A stretch of 64,000 bases of DNA from Saccharopolyspora dendranthemae (GCF_007829955.1 NZ_VIWX01000005.1:62001-126000), one strand, 5' to 3'. Positions 1 to 8,570 are shown, numbered from the stretch's first letter. A program made the numbers and translations. Notes: generated by a model not told the origin, from the sequence alone.

Positions 1-549
1 GATTCGGTGCGCTGGACGAGCCCGCTCGGCCCGCTGGGCAGGCTCGGCGACGTGGCGATCGGCCGTCGCCTGGTGCTCGACGTGCTGGCGGCCCGCATCC
101 GGGCGGTCCGCGCGCTCGCCGAGTCCTGGGCGAGCCGGGAGGTCGTCGTCGGGACCGCGATCGTGCGCGGAGGCCGGCTGCTCGCCCAGCAGCGCGGCTA
201 CCCGGCAGCGCACGCCGGTCGCTGGGAGCTGCCGGGAGGACGCGTCGAACCGGGCGAGACCGAGCACGAGGCGGTGATCCGCGAATGCCGCGAGGAGCTC
301 GGCGTGGACGTCCGGCCCACCGGCAGGCTGGGCACCGACGTCCCGCTGGACAACGGCATGCCCCTGCGCATCCACACCGCCGAGCTGGAGGACCCGTCTC
401 AGCAGCCGCGAGCCGTCGAGCACCGCGACGTCCGCTGGGCGGCGCCGAGCGAACTCGCCGACCTCGACTGGCTGGAAACGGACCGCGTCCTGCTCCACTC
501 GCTGAGGCGCTTCCTCGAGGACGCGAACGCGGTCAGCCCGGAGCCGTGA
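1..549 (+). CDS. Nudix hydrolase with SRPBCC-like N-terminal remnant, 5' partial
   Basis: This is the C-terminal end of a protein whose reading frame is open to base 1, so the true start probably lies outside the window; a GTG at 7 is the only early internal start. About 40 residues that resemble the last helix of SRPBCC/polyketide-cyclase proteins (SPLGPLGRL) precede a Nudix domain. The Nudix box is complete: GGRVEPGE, then REELGV at about residues 77-99. Such domains hydrolyse nucleoside diphosphates linked to another moiety, for example oxidised dNTPs. The substrate cannot be told from the sequence. Either a fusion protein or a Nudix enzyme with an unusual leader is possible. Confidence 0.75.
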   Translation, partial: DSVRWTSPLGPLGRLGDVAIGRRLVLDVLAARIRAVRALAESWASREVVVGTAIVRGGRLLAQQRGYPAAHAGRWELPGGRVEPGETEHEAVIRECREELGVDVRPTGRLGTDVPLDNGMPLRIHTAELEDPSQQPRAVEHRDVRWAAPSELADLDWLETDRVLLHSLRRFLEDANAVSPEP

Positions 550-621
550 GGCGCCCGGCGAGCGTCGCTTCCGGGCTCCCGGGCTCCCGGGCGAGGGTCG
601 CGGTGGTGCCCGGCTCACCCG

Positions 622-693
622 GTCCCAGTTTTAGTCCAAACCGAGCCATGATCATGTCCGAAATGTCGGCTCAATTGTGGCTAAAACTGGGAC
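622..693. repeat. Family A dispersed hairpin element, copy A1
   Basis: The ends GTCCCAGTTTTAG and CTAAAACTGGGAC are exact inverted repeats. An inner GAGCC/GGCTC pair encloses a conserved core with the palindrome CATGATCATG followed by TCCG. Near-identical copies lie at 52476-52546 and 61163-61234. It starts 73 bp after the Nudix stop. The following 100 bp share a GCTCTGAGC-type module with the sequence after copy A2. The rest of the stretch from 694 to 921 shows no gene I can support. Confidence 0.9.
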
Positions 694-921
694 GTGCCCT
701 GATCGGGGGAAGCGGGTGCTGCGTGTTGGGGTTGCGGTGATCAGATCTGGGCGGTGCCGCCGCGCCGGGCGGGGGCGCGGCAGCGATTGCTCTGAGCGAG
801 TGAGCCGGTTCGGGCGGTGTGCGGGGAAGTGTCCCGAGAAGTCTGCTTTTGAGAATTGTCGATCAGGGCTAACGGATGAATATGATCGGCAAGAGGGGGG
901 TCGCGGAGTTACATTGAAAGA

Positions 922-1233
922 ATGTTTGTAGTGCTGCTGCAATACACCGCGCCAGAATCGGATATCGACGCCCAACTGGTAGATCACTACGAATGGGTCG
1001 CCCAGCATTACGACGCAGGTGACTTCATCGCCGCCGGTCACCGGCACCCCCGCAACGGGGCGGTGATCATCGCTCGGGCGATGTCCCGCGGCAGGCTGGA
1101 CGCCATCCTGGCGACCGACCCGTTCGCCCTGCACAAACTGGTCCGGTACGAGGTGATCGAGTTCCAGGCCCTGCGCACGATCCCCGAGCTGGCCGCCTAC
1201 GCCGACCCGTTGAAGGCCGCCGCCCAGCGCTAG
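922..1233 (+). CDS. YciI family protein
   Basis: A 103-residue single-domain protein whose start (MFVVLLQYTAP) and length fit the YciI family, a ferredoxin-like alpha+beta fold of unknown reaction. A conserved-looking H/D pair is visible in the DHYEWVAQHYDAGDF segment, and the C-terminal half ends with a helix before AYADPLK. The ATG at 922 has only a distant GGAG upstream, so translation initiation may be weak. It stands alone and converges on a small minus-strand gene, with a hairpin between them. Family membership is fairly sure; the role is unknown. Confidence 0.8.
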   Translation: MFVVLLQYTAPESDIDAQLVDHYEWVAQHYDAGDFIAAGHRHPRNGAVIIARAMSRGRLDAILATDPFALHKLVRYEVIEFQALRTIPELAAYADPLKAAAQR

Positions 1234-1250
1234 CGGTCCGCGTCCTCCGA

Positions 1251-1272
1251 GCCGCGGCGCCGACGCCGCGGC
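1251..1272. terminator. Bidirectional hairpin between convergent genes
   Basis: A nine-base-pair GC stem (GCCGCGGCG / CGCCGCGGC) closes a CCGA tetraloop between the stop of the YciI gene and the stop of the minus-strand small gene. There is no U tract, which is usual in high-GC actinomycetes. Confidence 0.55.
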
Positions 1273-1276
1273 CAGG

Positions 1277-1447
1277 TCACTTCGCGTCTTTTTTCTTGCC
1301 CTGCTTCTTGGCCTTCTTCTGCGCTTTTTTGACCTCGGCCGCTTTTTGCTCCTTGAGCATTGTGCGCAGAGCCACGATGGGGCAGCTCTTGCACGGTGGT
1401 TGCGAGTGGCAACATTTTTTCTTGACCTTGATGGTGCCTTTGCCCAC
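1277..1447 (-). CDS. Small Cys- and Lys-rich protein (56 aa)
   Basis: Read on the minus strand, a GTG start at 1447 is preceded by GGAAAG at good spacing, and the frame ends in TGA at 1277. The product is very basic. Its N-terminal third holds four cysteines in the pattern CCHSQPPCKSCP, followed by an alanine/lysine helix ending in KKAKKQGKKKDAK. The cysteine cluster suggests metal binding and the tail suggests nucleic-acid or ribosome contact, but both are inference. Small proteins with this CC...PxCKxCP core occur in other actinobacteria as far as I recall. It is transcribed away from typA, from the region between them. Confidence 0.65.
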   Translation of the reverse strand: MGKGTIKVKKKCCHSQPPCKSCPIVALRTMLKEQKAAEVKKAQKKAKKQGKKKDAK

Positions 1448-1795
1448 GGTGCTTCTTTCCGGCGCGGAGTCGGTCGTCGCGGCCGAGCGTAGGTGAACCT
1501 AACCCGGCCTGGCGAACTTGATGTTCACCCGCCGTTCGGTGTTGCACTGCGCACGTGCGCGCCGGTCCCGGATGTGCTTGCACTACCCTGGAGGGGGCCG
1601 CGTGTCGACGTAGCGCCCCCGCAAGCCGCGGGGTGTCGCCCGAAATGAGCTCCGCAGCAGCGGCGCAGTGGAGCCGCGGCCGGTGCCTGCGAGTCAGGTG
1701 CCATGCGGGAACACCGCATCCGGTGCCATCGCCCAGCGGTGCATCACATCGACGAACCGCCGCGCCCTTTCCGCGCCGAGCCATGGAGTACCCGC

Positions 1796-3709
1796 GTGTC
1801 CGCCACCAGCGTCGCCGCCCCCACGCGCAGTGATCTGCGCAACGTAGCCATCGTCGCGCACGTCGACCACGGCAAGACCACCCTGGTCGACGCGATGCTG
1901 CGCCAGTCCGGAGCCTTCTCCGAGCGCGCTGAGCTCGTTGACCGCGTCATGGACTCCAACGACCTGGAGCGTGAGAAGGGCATCACGATCCTGGCGAAGA
2001 ACACCGCCATCCGCCGCGAGACCGACGACGGCCCGGTCACCATCAACGTCGTCGACACGCCCGGCCACGCCGACTTCGGCGGCGAGGTGGAGCGCGCGCT
2101 GTCCATGGTCGACGGCGTCACCCTGCTGGTCGACGCCAGCGAGGGCCCGCTTCCGCAGACCCGCTTCGTGCTGCGCAAGGCGCTGGCCGCGAAGCTGCCG
2201 GTCATCCTGGTCGTCAACAAGGTCGACCGCCCCGACGCCCGTTGCGCCGAGGTCGTCGAAGAGGCCCACGACCTGCTGCTGGAGCTCGCGAGCGAGCTCG
2301 ACGGCGAGGTCGACCTCGACATGGAGTCCATCCTCGACCTGCCGGTCGTCTACGCCTCCGCGCGCGCCGGCCGGGCCTCGCTGGAGCAGCCGGTCGACGG
2401 CGAGCTGCCCGCCGAGGAGAACCTGGACTCGCTGTTCAAGGTCCTGCTCGAGCACGTGCCCGCGCCGATCGCCGACTTCGAATCGCCGCTGAGCGCGCTG
2501 GTCACCAACCTCGACGCCTCGTCGTTCCTGGGCCGCATCGGACTGTGCCGGATCCACTCCGGCACCATCCGCAAGGGCCAGACCGTCGGCTGGTGCCGCG
2601 AGGACGGTTCCGTCGAGAAGGTCCGCCTCACCGAGCTGCTGATCACCGAGAACCTCACCCGCGTCCCCGCCGAGCAGGCGTCCGCGGGCGACCTGGTGGC
2701 CATCGCGGGCGTTCCGGACATCACCATCGGTGACACCCTCACCGACCCGGACAACCCGAAGCCGCTGCCGCGCATCACCGTGGACGACCCGGCGATCTCC
2801 ATGACCATCGGTGTCAACACCTCGCCGATGACCGGCCGCAACGGCGGCACCAAGATCACGGCCAGGCAGGTCAAGGCGCGTCTGGACTCCGAGCTCATCG
2901 GCAACGTCAGCATGAAGGTGCTGCCGACCGAGAAGCCCGACGCCTGGGAGGTCCAGGGCCGCGGTGAGCTGGCGCTGGCGATCCTGGTCGAGAACATGCG
3001 CCGCGAGGGCTTCGAGCTGACCGTCGGCAAGCCGCAGGTCGTCACCCGCACCATCGACGGCAAGCTGTGCGAGCCGTTCGAGCGGCTGACCATCGACACC
3101 CCCGAGGACTACCTCGGCGCCGTCACCCAGCTGCTGGCCGGCCGCAAGGGCCGCATGGAGACCATGGACGGGCACGGCACCGGCCGCATCAAGCTCGTCT
3201 ACGTGATCCCGGCGCGCGGCCTGATCGGGTTCCGCACCGAGTTCCTCACCGAGACGCGCGGTACCGGCATCGCCAACCACGTCTTCGAGGGCTACGACCA
3301 GTGGGTGGGCGAGCTGCGCACCCGGCACAGCGGCTCCTTGGTCGCCGACCGCTCCGGCCCGGCCACCAACTACGCGCTGCTGCAGCTGGCCGACCGCGGC
3401 TCGTTCTTCGTGCAGCCGACCAACGAGGTCTACGAGGGCATGGTCGTGGGTGAGAACCCGCGCGCCGAGGACCTCGACGTGAACATCACCAAGGAGAAGA
3501 AGCTCACCAACATGCGGTCCTCGACCGCCGATGAGCTGGAGAAGCTGGCCAAGCCGCGCACCCTCTCGCTGGAGGAAGCCCTGGAGTTCTGCTCCGGCGA
3601 CGAGTGCGTCGAGGTCGGTCCGGAAGCCATCCGCGTCCGCAAGATCACGCTGGACAGCACCACCCGTGGACGTGAGCGGTCCAGGCAGAAGGCCCGCGAC
3701 AACGGGTGA
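1796..3709 (+). CDS. typA: Translational GTPase TypA/BipA
   Basis: A 637-residue ribosome-binding GTPase involved in 50S assembly and stress or cold growth. The P-loop is HVDHGKTT (22-29), the G3 motif DTPGH begins at residue 87 and the G4 motif NKVD at 141. Domain II and the EF-G-like C-terminal domains follow, and the length matches the family. A longer frame is open from 1703, but the GTG at 1796 has GGAG seven bases upstream and gives the expected N-terminus just before RNVAIVAHVDHGKTT. A family C palindrome follows its stop. The next gene is an lpqW-like lipoprotein, as in mycobacteria (Rv1165-Rv1166). The 350 bp before it show no clear gene. Confidence 0.96.
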   Translation: MSATSVAAPTRSDLRNVAIVAHVDHGKTTLVDAMLRQSGAFSERAELVDRVMDSNDLEREKGITILAKNTAIRRETDDGPVTINVVDTPGHADFGGEVERALSMVDGVTLLVDASEGPLPQTRFVLRKALAAKLPVILVVNKVDRPDARCAEVVEEAHDLLLELASELDGEVDLDMESILDLPVVYASARAGRASLEQPVDGELPAEENLDSLFKVLLEHVPAPIADFESPLSALVTNLDASSFLGRIGLCRIHSGTIRKGQTVGWCREDGSVEKVRLTELLITENLTRVPAEQASAGDLVAIAGVPDITIGDTLTDPDNPKPLPRITVDDPAISMTIGVNTSPMTGRNGGTKITARQVKARLDSELIGNVSMKVLPTEKPDAWEVQGRGELALAILVENMRREGFELTVGKPQVVTRTIDGKLCEPFERLTIDTPEDYLGAVTQLLAGRKGRMETMDGHGTGRIKLVYVIPARGLIGFRTEFLTETRGTGIANHVFEGYDQWVGELRTRHSGSLVADRSGPATNYALLQLADRGSFFVQPTNEVYEGMVVGENPRAEDLDVNITKEKKLTNMRSSTADELEKLAKPRTLSLEEALEFCSGDECVEVGPEAIRVRKITLDSTTRGRERSRQKARDNG

Positions 3710-3735
3710 TCTCCCTTCCTCCGGGGTGGGGTGCC

Positions 3736-3784
3736 GGTGGGGTGGGGAAGTTCTCATGAAAACTTCCCCACGCCCCACACCACC
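3736..3784. repeat. Family C TCATGA-centred palindrome, copy C1
   Basis: Arms GGTGGGG-TGGGGAAGTT and AACTTCCCCA-CGCCCCACACC flank a CTCATGAA centre. The element lies 26 bp after the typA stop. Related copies are at 24171-24208 and 30247-30296, each just after a stop codon. It may act as a terminator or mRNA 3'-end stabiliser. Confidence 0.8.
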
Positions 3785-3960
3785 TCCGGTGCTCGCCTGA
3801 CGGTGCCTCGGTCGTGGGGCCGGCGGACCCCGGAGACGATCTTCTGGGTGCTTGCGGAACCATGGGGGGCTCTCGCGCGTCCTGCGTTCGGATGGTGTCG
3901 TCCGGATGCGGGGTGCGTGGCCCCGGAACCTCCGGCGGCCGATGTGAGGGGAGGTTCGGC

Positions 3961-5712
3961 GTGTCCCAGGGTCGACGCCGCGCGATGGGCGCGGTTCCCC
4001 TGCTGGTGACCGTCGTCAGCCTGGTCGCGGGCTGCACCGACGCGCCGCCGCCGCACCTGGTGGCGCCGGACCCGACCACCAGCGCACCCAGCACGAGCAC
4101 CCCCGCCCAGCCGATGCCGATCGAGGTCGTCGTGGGCGTGGACGAGCTCGAAGGCGGGTTCAACCCGCACACCCTGGCCGACCTGTCGCCGACCAGCTCC
4201 GCCCTCGCAGGCCTGATGCTGCCCTCGGTCTTCCGGCCGGGCCCCGAGGGCGCGCTGCAGCTGGACACCAACCTGATGGAGTCCGCCGAGGTCGTTCCGG
4301 ACGCCGAGAAGTTCACCGTGCGGTACCGGATCAAGCGGCAGGCCAGCTGGTCCGACGGCGCCCCGATCGCCGCCGAGGACTTCGTCTACCTGTGGGAGCA
4401 GCTGCGGTCGCAGCCGGGCGTGGCCGACCCGGCCGGTTACCGGATGATCGAGGACGTGGCCTCCCGGCAGGGCGGCAAAACGGTCGACGTCACCTTCAGC
4501 AAGCCCTTCGCGGGCTGGCAGGCCCTGTTCAACAACCTGCTTCCCGCACACCTGCTGCGCGCCGCTCCGCGCGGCTGGGCGACCGTCCTCGACGACGGCT
4601 ACCCGGCCTCGGGCGGGCCGTTCGCGATCCGCCAGATCGACCTGGACCGCGGCGAGATCATCCTGGAGCGCAACGACCGCTACTGGGGACCGCCCGCGCA
4701 GTCCGACCGCATCGTGCTGCGCGCCGTCGACAAGGCCCGCCAGGTCGAAGCGCTGCGCAGCGGCGACAGCCACCTGGCCCTGTTCAGCGCCGACGCCGGG
4801 ACCGTGCAGTCGCTGCGCGACCTGGGCGACCAGGTGCAGCTGATGACCGTGCCGCGCCCGGCCACCATGGAGCTGCTGCTGCGGCAGGACAGCCGCGCGC
4901 TCGCCGACGTCAAGGTCCGGCGGGCCGTGCTGGCCGGCCTCGACCGCCCGGCGCTGATCCAGGCGGGAACCGGTGGCGGACCCGGCGACCAGCTGCAGGC
5001 GCACGCGCAGGTCCTCGCACCCTCGGAGCACGGTTACACGCCGACCGAACCGGCGGGAACCCTGCCCAAGCGGCCCGACCCGGCGCAGGTCGAGCGGCTG
5101 CTGACCGAAGCCGGGTACCAGCGCAGCGGCACGACGTGGATCCGCGACGGACGTCCGCTCAACCTGGTGATCGCCGCGCCCTTCGAGCACGAGGGCTACA
5201 TCAGCATCGCCGAGGCCGCCGCCCAGCAGCTCCGCGACCAGGGCATCCAAGCCACCGTGGTGACGCCGACCGGCGACCAGCTCTTCCGCGACATGCTCGC
5301 CACCGACCCGCACTCCGCGGAGAGCGGAAGCTCGGGAACCGTCGACATGGCCGTGGCCCCGCGCCCGGCAGGCGGAGACCCCGCCGCGACCATGGCGTCG
5401 TCCTACGGCTGCCCAGGCGTCGACGGGGACAGCGAGCAGCCGCTGCCGTACAACGCGGCAGGCTTCTGCGACGAGCTCCTGCAGCCGACGATCGACGCGG
5501 CCCTGTCCGGCCGCACACCGTTCCAGCAGGCCTCGGCCAACGTCGAGTCGGCGCTGTGGCGGGACGCCATCGCCCTGCCGCTCTACCAGCAGGCGCAGGT
5601 CCTCGCGCTCAGCAAGGACGCCAGGGGCGTTCAGGCGGGCAACGGCTTCGCAGGACCCTTCTCCACAGCAGCAGAGTGGCTAGGAACACCGGCTGAGAAC
5701 GACGGCTATTAA
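3961..5712 (+). CDS. lpqW: LpqW-like lipoprotein, peptide-type ABC solute-binding family
   Basis: A 583-residue secreted lipoprotein. After a short basic start there is a hydrophobic stretch and the lipobox LVAGC, with the acylated cysteine at 25. The rest is a family 5 (DppA/OppA-type) extracellular solute-binding domain. The GTG at 3961 has GGGGAGG just upstream, which is better than the upstream in-frame starts. There are no ABC permease or ATPase genes beside it. Its place directly after typA matches Rv1166, LpqW, which in mycobacteria controls the split between PIM and lipoarabinomannan synthesis instead of importing peptides. That role here is inferred from position and family only. Confidence 0.85.
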   Translation: MSQGRRRAMGAVPLLVTVVSLVAGCTDAPPPHLVAPDPTTSAPSTSTPAQPMPIEVVVGVDELEGGFNPHTLADLSPTSSALAGLMLPSVFRPGPEGALQLDTNLMESAEVVPDAEKFTVRYRIKRQASWSDGAPIAAEDFVYLWEQLRSQPGVADPAGYRMIEDVASRQGGKTVDVTFSKPFAGWQALFNNLLPAHLLRAAPRGWATVLDDGYPASGGPFAIRQIDLDRGEIILERNDRYWGPPAQSDRIVLRAVDKARQVEALRSGDSHLALFSADAGTVQSLRDLGDQVQLMTVPRPATMELLLRQDSRALADVKVRRAVLAGLDRPALIQAGTGGGPGDQLQAHAQVLAPSEHGYTPTEPAGTLPKRPDPAQVERLLTEAGYQRSGTTWIRDGRPLNLVIAAPFEHEGYISIAEAAAQQLRDQGIQATVVTPTGDQLFRDMLATDPHSAESGSSGTVDMAVAPRPAGGDPAATMASSYGCPGVDGDSEQPLPYNAAGFCDELLQPTIDAALSGRTPFQQASANVESALWRDAIALPLYQQAQVLALSKDARGVQAGNGFAGPFSTAAEWLGTPAENDGY

Positions 5713-5733
5713 TACTCTTTCGTGGTCGCGCGC

Positions 5734-5923
5734 ACGTCAGGCAAGCGGCGAAGCCGCTTTCTCACTGCCCCACCTGAGCAACTCGCACCGCCGCGGGTTC
5801 TGACACGTCTTCTGGGGAGGACAGCCGAAGCGCCGCGTATCCGTTCATACTCAAGTCTCGGATCCCGGAGCCAGAAGGCGTGTCAGGTTCCGCTTCCCGC
5901 ACCGCCCGGCAAATCGACCACGT
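5734..5923 (-). repeat. Family B structured repeat, copy B1
   Basis: An intergenic element in reverse orientation relative to copy B2. The basal stem pairs 5801-5815 (TGACACGTCTTCTGG) with 5871-5885 (CCAGAAGGCGTGTCA), with a single T:G pair. The 55-base loop is nearly identical to that of B2. The conserved flanks GCACCGCCGCGGGTTC and GGTTCCGCTTCCCGCACCGC lie outside the stem. A second perfect hairpin, AAGCGGC-GAA-GCCGCTT at 5743-5759, forms the outer edge. It fills the gap between lpqW and mshB. Confidence 0.85.
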
Positions 5924-5947
5924 CCTCCTTCCCATCAAAGTGGCGAT

Positions 5948-5953
5948 TAGGCT
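5948..5953 (+). promoter_or_regulatory. -10 element for leaderless mshB mRNA
   Basis: TAGGCT lies six bases before the mshB GTG, which would place transcription initiation at or next to the start codon. A GGAG overlapping the spacer could also act as a very close ribosome site. Confidence 0.4.
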
Positions 5954-5959
5954 GGAGAA

Positions 5960-6871
5960 GTGACGTTGACGGCTCCACCTCGGTTGCTGCTGGTCCATGC
6001 GCATCCGGACGACGAGACGCTGTGGACGGGCGGGACCATCGCCCGCTACGCCGCCCGCGGTGTGCAGGTGCATCTGGTGACCTGCACCCTCGGTGAGGAA
6101 GGCGAGGTCATCCCGGAGAGCTTGCAGGGCTTGGTGTCCGACCAGGCCGACCAGCTCGGCGGGTACCGCGTCGGTGAGCTCCGCTCGGCCTGCGCCGCGT
6201 TGCGGGTCGCCGAGCAGCGGTTCCTGGGAGGCGTCGGGCGGTGGCGCGACTCCGGGATGCTCTGGGAGCAACCCGGACAGGCGACCTCACGTCCCGACTC
6301 CCACCCGCGCGCCTTCGCCGTCGGCGACCCCGAACCGCAGATCGCGGCCCTGGTGGACGTTCTCGACGAGGTGAAACCGCAGGTGGTCGTGACCTACGCC
6401 GAGGACGGCGGCTACGGGCACCCGGACCACATCCGCGCCCACGAGATCACCCGGGCCGCCGTGCAGCGGGTCCAGGGCGTGGACCGGCTGTTCTACGCGG
6501 TCCCCTCGCGAGACGCCCTGGCCTCCGGGCTGGCCGATCTCGCCCGTTCCGAGGACCTGCCCTTCGACCTGCCCGAACCGCACGAGCTGGCGAGCGTCGC
6601 GGACGAGTCGATCACCACGGTCATCGACATCGCCGAGCACCTGCCCGCCAAGATCAGCGCGCTGCGGGCGCACGGCACGCAGGTCAAGGTCTGGGTCGAG
6701 CAGTGGCGCAACGGCGACGGCGTCGCCTCCTACGCGCTGTCCAACGGGGTGGCGCACCCGGTGGTGGCCACCGAGCACTACGTGCTGGCCACCGGCCCGT
6801 CCGAGGGCTGCGAGGTGGACCTGTTCGGCGGTCTCGGTGCGAGCGGCACCGAACCGGTGGGCGACCGGTGA
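5960..6871 (+). CDS. mshB: MshB, GlcNAc-Ins deacetylase of mycothiol synthesis
   Basis: A 303-residue zinc deacetylase that removes the acetyl group from N-acetyl-glucosaminyl-inositol, the second committed step of mycothiol synthesis in the cytoplasm. The LmbE-family zinc site HAHPDDE is at residues 13-19, with the remaining zinc histidine in GYGHPDHIRAHE. The segments TCTLGEEGEVI, DQLGGYR and GRWRDSGM are typical of MshB. It overlaps the next gene by four bases (GTGA), so the two are probably translationally coupled, as Rv1170-Rv1171 are in M. tuberculosis. It confirms a mycothiol-producing actinobacterium. Confidence 0.95.
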   Translation: MTLTAPPRLLLVHAHPDDETLWTGGTIARYAARGVQVHLVTCTLGEEGEVIPESLQGLVSDQADQLGGYRVGELRSACAALRVAEQRFLGGVGRWRDSGMLWEQPGQATSRPDSHPRAFAVGDPEPQIAALVDVLDEVKPQVVVTYAEDGGYGHPDHIRAHEITRAAVQRVQGVDRLFYAVPSRDALASGLADLARSEDLPFDLPEPHELASVADESITTVIDIAEHLPAKISALRAHGTQVKVWVEQWRNGDGVASYALSNGVAHPVVATEHYVLATGPSEGCEVDLFGGLGASGTEPVGDR

Positions 6872-7230
6872 CGCGCAAGGACGCGACCCTGTTCGGCTTC
6901 CTCCTGCTCGACGCGGTCCTGCTGGCGATCCTGGAGCTGCTGTACCTCCCGCTCTACATCGGGTCCGTGCAGTTCCCGATCACCGCGGCCGTGGCGGTGG
7001 TGACGACTCCGCTGCTGGTCGCCGAGGCCGGCCGGATCTCCCGGAGCCGACGCGTGGCGGGCGCACCGCTGGTCCTGTGGTTCGCCGTGGTGCTGGTGTT
7101 CGGAGTCCTCGGCCCCGGCGGGGACGTCGTCCTGCTCGGCAGCGACTGGCGCACCCTGCTGCTCATCGCCGGAGGTGCCCTGCCCAGCGCGATGATGCTC
7201 GGCATCGTCCTGGCCAAACCCCCGCGCTGA
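6868..7230 (+). CDS. Four-helix membrane protein next to mshB (Rv1171-like)
   Basis: A 120-residue integral membrane protein with four predicted hydrophobic segments: FGFLLLDAVLLAILELLYL, an ITAAVAVVTTPLLV segment, VLWFAVVLVFGVLG and a final LLIAGGALPSAMMLGIVLA stretch. The GTG start overlaps the mshB stop codon. No enzymatic motif is visible. Its conserved position after mshB suggests a link to mycothiol or simply co-transcription. The function is unknown. Confidence 0.85.
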   Translation: MTRKDATLFGFLLLDAVLLAILELLYLPLYIGSVQFPITAAVAVVTTPLLVAEAGRISRSRRVAGAPLVLWFAVVLVFGVLGPGGDVVLLGSDWRTLLLIAGGALPSAMMLGIVLAKPPR

Positions 7231-7350
7231 CCCACCCGGGTCCACCGCGACGAGAACCGCGGGCATCGCGCGGACGAATCCTCGGGTTCCCCTCGCCACG
7301 ATCCCCGCGGTTCTCGCGCCGGTTCGGCAGAATGAGCGCCGGGAGGTCTG

Positions 7351-8109
7351 ATGGCTGAAGTGCTGACCGACGAGCGGATCGCCACCGTGCTGCGGCCGTT
7401 CGTGCGGGCCGCGACTCCGGTGCTCGCCGCGCTGCGGGAGGCCGATCCGGTCCGGCTTCGCGGGCGGGAGATCGAGGCCCTGGGCGACGGGGCGGTGCAC
7501 AAGCTGCTGCGTCAGCTCGACTCGATGCAGGTGCCCGGCAGCTCCACCTGGGACGCGATGAGCGTGGACGAGCGCTGCGACTGGTGGACGCAGCGGGTCG
7601 GGCGGTTCCTCGCGCTGGCGGCCGGGCTGCCCCGCTTCGGCGGTGCGATCACGTCCCGGCTGCCGCTGCGCAACGCGCTGGGCATCACCGGGCAGAGCCT
7701 GGTGCTGTGCGCGATCGCGGGGGAGCACGAGGTCACCGACCCGGCCGTGAAGGTCCAGCTGATCGCCGAGGTGCTGCTGGGGCGCAAGATCAGTGCCGAG
7801 ATGGCCGCGGGCGGGGCCGAGGACGACGCGCGCACGCAGGAGCTCACCGAGGACATCGACGCCTCGAAGCGCAAGCACGGTAAAGCGACCGTGAAGGCAG
7901 TGGTGCGCACGGTGTGGCGGATGGCACGTGCCCTCTGGGAGATCGACTCGGAGCTCGACAAGAGGCCTCAGGGCAGGGCGCACCACCAGCTCCTCGGGAA
8001 CCTTCCGGTGGTCGGCGTCGTCGGTGGTTACCTGGGAGAACGTTCGGCGCTCAAGCGGATCGGCCGGAAGGGCTCGGAGTGGCTGCGCCAGAATGGTTTA
8101 CCCCGTTAA
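7351..8109 (+). CDS. Uncharacterised 252-aa protein
   Basis: The ATG at 7351 follows GGGAGG at ideal spacing, and codon use matches neighbours, so this is a real gene. The product is soluble or peripheral and mostly helical. A weakly hydrophobic middle (ITGQSLVLCAIAGEH) and the glycine-rich segment GNLPVVGVVGGYLGERSALKRI near the C-terminus might form a membrane-inserting hairpin. I do not recognise the family. It sits between the mshB pair and the ferredoxin/dapC pair but has its own upstream gap of about 120 bases, so it is probably independent. Confidence 0.8.
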   Translation: MAEVLTDERIATVLRPFVRAATPVLAALREADPVRLRGREIEALGDGAVHKLLRQLDSMQVPGSSTWDAMSVDERCDWWTQRVGRFLALAAGLPRFGGAITSRLPLRNALGITGQSLVLCAIAGEHEVTDPAVKVQLIAEVLLGRKISAEMAAGGAEDDARTQELTEDIDASKRKHGKATVKAVVRTVWRMARALWEIDSELDKRPQGRAHHQLLGNLPVVGVVGGYLGERSALKRIGRKGSEWLRQNGLPR

Positions 8110-8249
8110 CTCCCGCGACGTAGAGTCGGACGGACTCCCGAGCCGTGGGACCGGTTACGCGTTCAGGGGGGTCCGAGAGATACTGTCAGCAGTCACGCCA
8201 GGAGATTCCTGAGCGTGCGTTGGACAACGCTTCGACCAGGAGTGCAACC

Positions 8250-8570
8250 GTGACCTACGTGATCGCCGAGCCGTGCGTGGACGTGCTCGACAAGGCATGC
8301 ATCGAGGAGTGCCCTGTCGACTGCATCTACGAGGGTGGGCGGATGCTCTACATCCACCCCGATGAGTGCGTCGACTGCGGTGCCTGCGAACCGGTGTGCC
8401 CGGTCGAGGCCATCTACTACGAAGACGACGTCCCGGACGAGTGGGCCGCCTACACGAAGGCGAACGTGGACTTCTTCGACGACCTCGGTTCGCCGGGTGG
8501 CGCTGCGAAGGTGGGCAAGGTCAGCAAGGACGTCGAGCCCGTCACGAGCCTGCCGCCTCAAGGCGAATGA
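8250..8570 (+). CDS. fdxC: Seven-iron ferredoxin (3Fe-4S/4Fe-4S)
   Basis: A 106-residue electron carrier. Cysteines at 9, 17, 21 and 25 and at 40, 43, 46 and 50 give the pattern of a seven-iron ferredoxin, where Cys9 and Cys17 flank the 3Fe-4S site and the CxxCxxC...CP motif holds the 4Fe-4S cluster. The acidic C-terminus (DDVPDEW) is typical of the mycobacterial FdxC group. The GTG start has AGGAG upstream. The stop overlaps the ATG of dapC (ATGA), as in Rv1177-Rv1178. It probably feeds electrons to cytoplasmic oxidoreductases such as P450s; the partner is unknown. Confidence 0.95.
   Translation: MTYVIAEPCVDVLDKACIEECPVDCIYEGGRMLYIHPDECVDCGACEPVCPVEAIYYEDDVPDEWAAYTKANVDFFDDLGSPGGAAKVGKVSKDVEPVTSLPPQGE

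Noticed and set aside
652..1134. 160-codon minus-strand frame over the A1 repeat and YciI gene
   Set aside because: No ribosome site, spans repeat sequence and is antisense to a recognised family member.
1694..3778. 694-codon minus-strand open frame across typA
   Set aside because: It is the antisense shadow of typA: repetitive Val/Gly/Asp/Arg composition, no family, no ribosome site.
4392..5696. 434-codon frame inside lpqW
   Set aside because: Arg/Pro/Ala-rich out-of-frame shadow of the solute-binding protein.
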